Assembly: GCA_020284085.1 (NCBI GenBank)
Contig: JACEVL010000465.1
Coordinates: forward strand, 264,001-328,000
Length of the DNA: 64,000 nt
Reading direction: 5' to 3'
Source of the DNA: Aporrectodea caliginosa
Taxonomy: Eukaryota > Annelida > Clitellata > Crassiclitellata > Lumbricidae
A program made the position numbers and the translations under genes. The notes beneath the pieces were generated by a model. That model worked only from the letters and a program-made list of their open reading frames with translations, was not told the origin of the DNA and ran no database searches. Shown piece by piece: positions 61,286 to 64,000 of the stretch. Within the stretch, counting starts at the first letter, position 1, and each line of letters begins with the position of its first letter.

Positions 61286-61860
61286 TTATTCACGAGCGTT
61301 AGATACCTTTAAATCGCTTTTAATTGACGCTATATAAACCAGATTTTCGTTCACTCGCGAATGAAGACTTTATACGCGGTCCTTGTTTTAATTGTAGGCC
61401 TACATTATAATACGAATTGTCGTAAACGGCATTTGTTGCCATAATATGCTGCTAAACCCTCCATACATCCAACTCGCTATTGAGTTTAGCTTCACTTCTG
61501 TTTTGAGAAGACGATTCCACAACTGCGAAAACAGTTCAATTTTTTTCTCTCTAATGACGGCTTGGGACTGGCACTACTGCAGGTAGTAGTTGTGTAATCA
61601 CTGCCTTGTTAATTAATATAGAAGGTAAGGATGAAGTTAACCACCTTGGTTACTCCGCCACTACTGCCAGTCTCAAGCCTGGGTGAAAGACGGCGCTTCA
61701 CTAATCATCTTAGTTATGACGCAGCGGATGACTAACCCACCAAACGCCTTTCCAGCCACTAACATGTCAAATGCTCAATAATACTGTATTACAATTTCAC
61801 CGTCTCCTTACACACCTTTAAATCGCTCTTAAATGAAGCTATATAAATTGGCTTTTCGGC
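61286..61860. mobile_element. Retroelement 3' fragments replacing the expected gene C exon 3 position
   Basis: The sequence before 61286 (gatcaatgattgcaactttgaaac) is the segment that in all other modules lies about 20 bp before the GGW exon. From 61286 it changes to a repeat with cacctttaaatcgct..aa..gctatataaa, of which further copies are at 61810-61850 and 63240-63275. Another shared block (ccaccttgg..actccgtcactactgccagtctcaagcctg) occurs at 61640, 63065 and 63695. Confidence 0.55.
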
Positions 61861-62699
61861 ACGCATCAGGTACGATTGGCATTGGAAAAAAAGAGGAAAG
61901 TGGATTGAAGAAAGTTTTATCAAAATGAACTGAAATTGAATAATAAAGTTTAAAGACGTTAACAGCCGTTGTAGTCAAACTCCTGGATGAAACTACAATA
62001 GTAAGAAAAATCGATGGAAAAAGACAGACGAAAAGAAAGAGGGACAGAGAGAGATAGAGAGAGACAGACAGACAGAGAGATATACAGTGAGAGACAGAGA
62101 GATACAGAAGGACATACAGAAAGACAGACAAAGAGACGGACAGAGACAGATAGACACAGATGGGTTGACGTCAACGATCCTGGCAGCCTTAAGTTAAAAA
62201 GATGTCTTTAAACTGTCCCGACGAACAACGAGCGACCGCCAGTCGAGGATGGGTGGCAACACTAATCGTAAAGATACTGTATACTATCAGAAAAGTCGAA
62301 AGAAAAATGCTGAAGATATCGAAATATATACACGTTTTATTCACGTTTTATTCAAGGTAGACAGTACAAAGGCCGAAAGTAATTAATTACTGATAGATGC
62401 AAAACAGGCCTACATGAGATGATCAATTCTCTGATCTGACGCAGATTTATCAATTACCTATACTCATCACAAAGTGGTACAAGTTCAATAAGGTAGCTAC
62501 ATCCTTTACCACAAACACTGAGGACACTGTCATTATGACTTCAATTCAGAAATCAACCAAAATGATGAAATGCAATGAATGCACTGCAAAAGAAACTGCA
62601 GAATTTAATTCACATAAACATATTTTCAGTCATCCATTGAGCTGATGAAAGCAGTCCAGTACTCTAAAATCCCACAAATTATTTTAAATCCCAGAAGTT
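61861..62699. other. Gene C intron or downstream region without supported gene
   Basis: A (GACA)/(GA)-rich tract covers 62025-62160. The remainder has no coding support. Confidence 0.55.
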
Positions 62700-63030
62700 T
62701 TATATCACCCTAATGTTTTCCTCATCACGCCATCTGTTGGAGGGATTGTGCGGTCATTTGCCCGTGGCGAATGGTGTAGAAGGAGGCTTTGACAGACGGA
62801 AGCTGGTCATGTAGAACATGGCCTCCATCCACCAGGACAGCAGTAAAGAGTCTGGAATCGCCCTTAGCACATAGCTGTTCAAAGGAGGGAGTATCCTCAA
62901 GGAGGTAATGGAATCGGATAAGGCGGCACATGATGGACTGAAGACGGTTCCTGTCGCCCTGACCAAAAAAGCCACACCAAGCTGGGGAGGCACAAAGCAC
63001 CCTGGCCATTGATTTGGACCTCACCACATC
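62700..63030 (-). mobile_element. Non-LTR retrotransposon C-terminal relic
   Basis: Minus-strand 63027-62725 encodes ARVLCASPAWCGFFGQGDRN, RLQSIMCRLIRFHYL and DSRLFTAVL, related in pattern to 49130-49400 (LTYAAPAWWG..DRKRLERLLQ). It is decayed and opposite in orientation to gene C. Confidence 0.72.
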
Positions 63031-63466
63031 GTAAGAAGGTAAGGCCGACGTTAACCGACGTTAACCCTTGGCAACTCCGTCATTGCTGCCAGTCTCAATC
63101 CTGGATGAAAAAGGAGGCAACGCTAATCTTCTCAGTTATGACGCAGCGGATGACTATTTTGTGTAACCCAGCAAACACCTTTCCAGCCATAAGATGTCGT
63201 CAAACGCTCAAATTTATTACAATTTCACCGTCCCATTACACACCTTTAAATCTCTACAAAGTGACACTATATAAAATGGAATTTCGGTAAATGCATCAAA
63301 TTAAATGTCTAAGAGCGGGAAATAAAGGAACGTCGATGGAAGAAAACTTTTTCAAAATGAATCGAAACTCAGTAATAAAGTTTGCATACAAAATCAATCG
63401 AAATATATTGCCAGGAAACCTGAAGGAAACAGACAGAGAGCCAGAGACAGGCAGAGAGAGACATAA

Positions 63467-63469
<3 letters not shown>

Positions 63470-63509
<40 letters not shown>

Positions 63510-63605
63510 GCAGCTGAGGAACCACCAACCGTCTAAGCTGCCATAAGACGTCGCCAATCACCTAATTATAATAATAATGACAGACAGACAGACAGACAGA
63601 AGGAC
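63470..63605. repeat. (GACA)n tracts
   Basis: Two short tetranucleotide runs (63473-63512 and 63580-63601) lie in repetitive DNA. Confidence 0.9.
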
Positions 63606-63849
63606 AAAAAGAGAGACATGTAGTACATGGCCCCATCCACTAGGACAGCAGTGATGAATCTGGAATCCGCCTTAGTTCAAAGGAAGTGAGGTCGATCTTA
63701 GCCACCTTGGCAACTCCGTCACTACTGCCAGTCTCAAGCCTGTATGAAAGAGGGGCAACGCTTATCATTTTAGTTACGATGAAGCGTTCTTAAACAGTAG
63801 CTGAACAACCCACCAACCGTCTAAGCTGCCATAAGACGTCGCCAATCAC

Positions 63850-64000
63850 CTAATTGGGTTGGTAGCCCGCTCTCCACGCCGACGTCCCGGGTTCGATACC
63901 CGGTCGGTCGGTTTATCAGAGATTAATTTCTCGGATCTTTACTGCGGGTGGCTCGGTCGCATTATAAACGTGGAGTACAATACAACACACAATACAACAC
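63850..64000 (+). mobile_element. tRNA-derived SINE (cut by window end)
   Basis: It has an A-box-like ggttggtagcccgctc followed by a perfect T-arm ccgggttcgatacccgg (63887-63903) and a body ending in an acaat-type tail at the window edge. The acceptor stem does not pair, so it is a SINE rather than a tRNA gene. Confidence 0.65.

Noticed and set aside
63850..63930. A genuine tRNA gene
   Set aside because: The T arm is perfect, but the acceptor stem does not pair and the body continues as repeat DNA, so it is a SINE.

Overview
The window is genomic DNA of an animal. Coding sequence is split into many small exons with GT/AG introns, about 85-90 % of the window is intron or intergenic DNA, and it is packed with CR1/L2-like retrotransposon relics, tRNA-derived SINEs, DNA-transposon derivatives and microsatellites. 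The transposon mix and the recurrent palindrome TAGGCCTA look to me like a marine invertebrate, possibly a non-vertebrate deuterostome. The species cannot be fixed from the sequence, and this assignment is weak.

All recognisable host genes lie on the + strand and belong to one tandem family of chitinase-like (glycoside hydrolase 18, GH18) genes. Gene A (1 to about 13965) shows only its 3' part: the last GH18 module, a damaged linker exon, a transmembrane exon and a cytoplasmic-tail exon. Gene B (17338-53953) appears complete: one signal-peptide exon, four GH18 modules (19067-24407, 25564-36182, 37444-45890, 46707-52049), a transmembrane exon (52656-52746) and a tail exon (53347-53953). Every exon-exon phase in this model is compatible, and the 34 exons sum to 7404 nt, an open frame of 2467 codons plus stop. 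Gene C (58709 onward) shows its signal-peptide exon and first GH18 exon before the window ends. Its 5' flank is a duplicate of gene B's 5' flank, so whole genes of about 40 kb have been copied in tandem, and modules have also been copied inside the genes.

The most striking point is the domain combination. The GH18 ectodomains mostly lack the catalytic glutamate (motif DxxDxDxE becomes ...Q or ...L) but keep the GGW motif and the C-terminal WxxDxDDF motif. They therefore look like sugar-binding (chi-lectin) domains rather than enzymes. They are joined by Thr/Pro-rich linkers, one a 69-copy array of a 30-bp repeat, to a single transmembrane helix and a tail made of about 41-residue repeats. In gene A three of four tail repeats carry YxxL-x11-YxxL, an ITAM-like spacing. 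I infer a family of membrane-anchored chitin/oligosaccharide-sensing receptors with possible tyrosine-based signalling, and perhaps secreted isoforms, because the last exon of every module carries an in-frame TAA inside its splice donor.

Layout: 1-13965 gene A 3' part, with piggyBac-like elements nested in a SINE (5503-9585) and retroelements; 13966-17337 intergenic DNA with a Tc1/mariner derivative and a retroelement 3' end; 17338-53953 gene B, its introns loaded with a composite retroelement (17722-18926), a DNA transposon (28778-30653), a foldback element (39659-40955) and nested CR1 copies (41930-44530); 53954-58708 intergenic DNA dominated by (ATT)n arrays, SINEs and the duplicated gene C promoter; 58709-64000 gene C 5' part, followed by retroelement debris.
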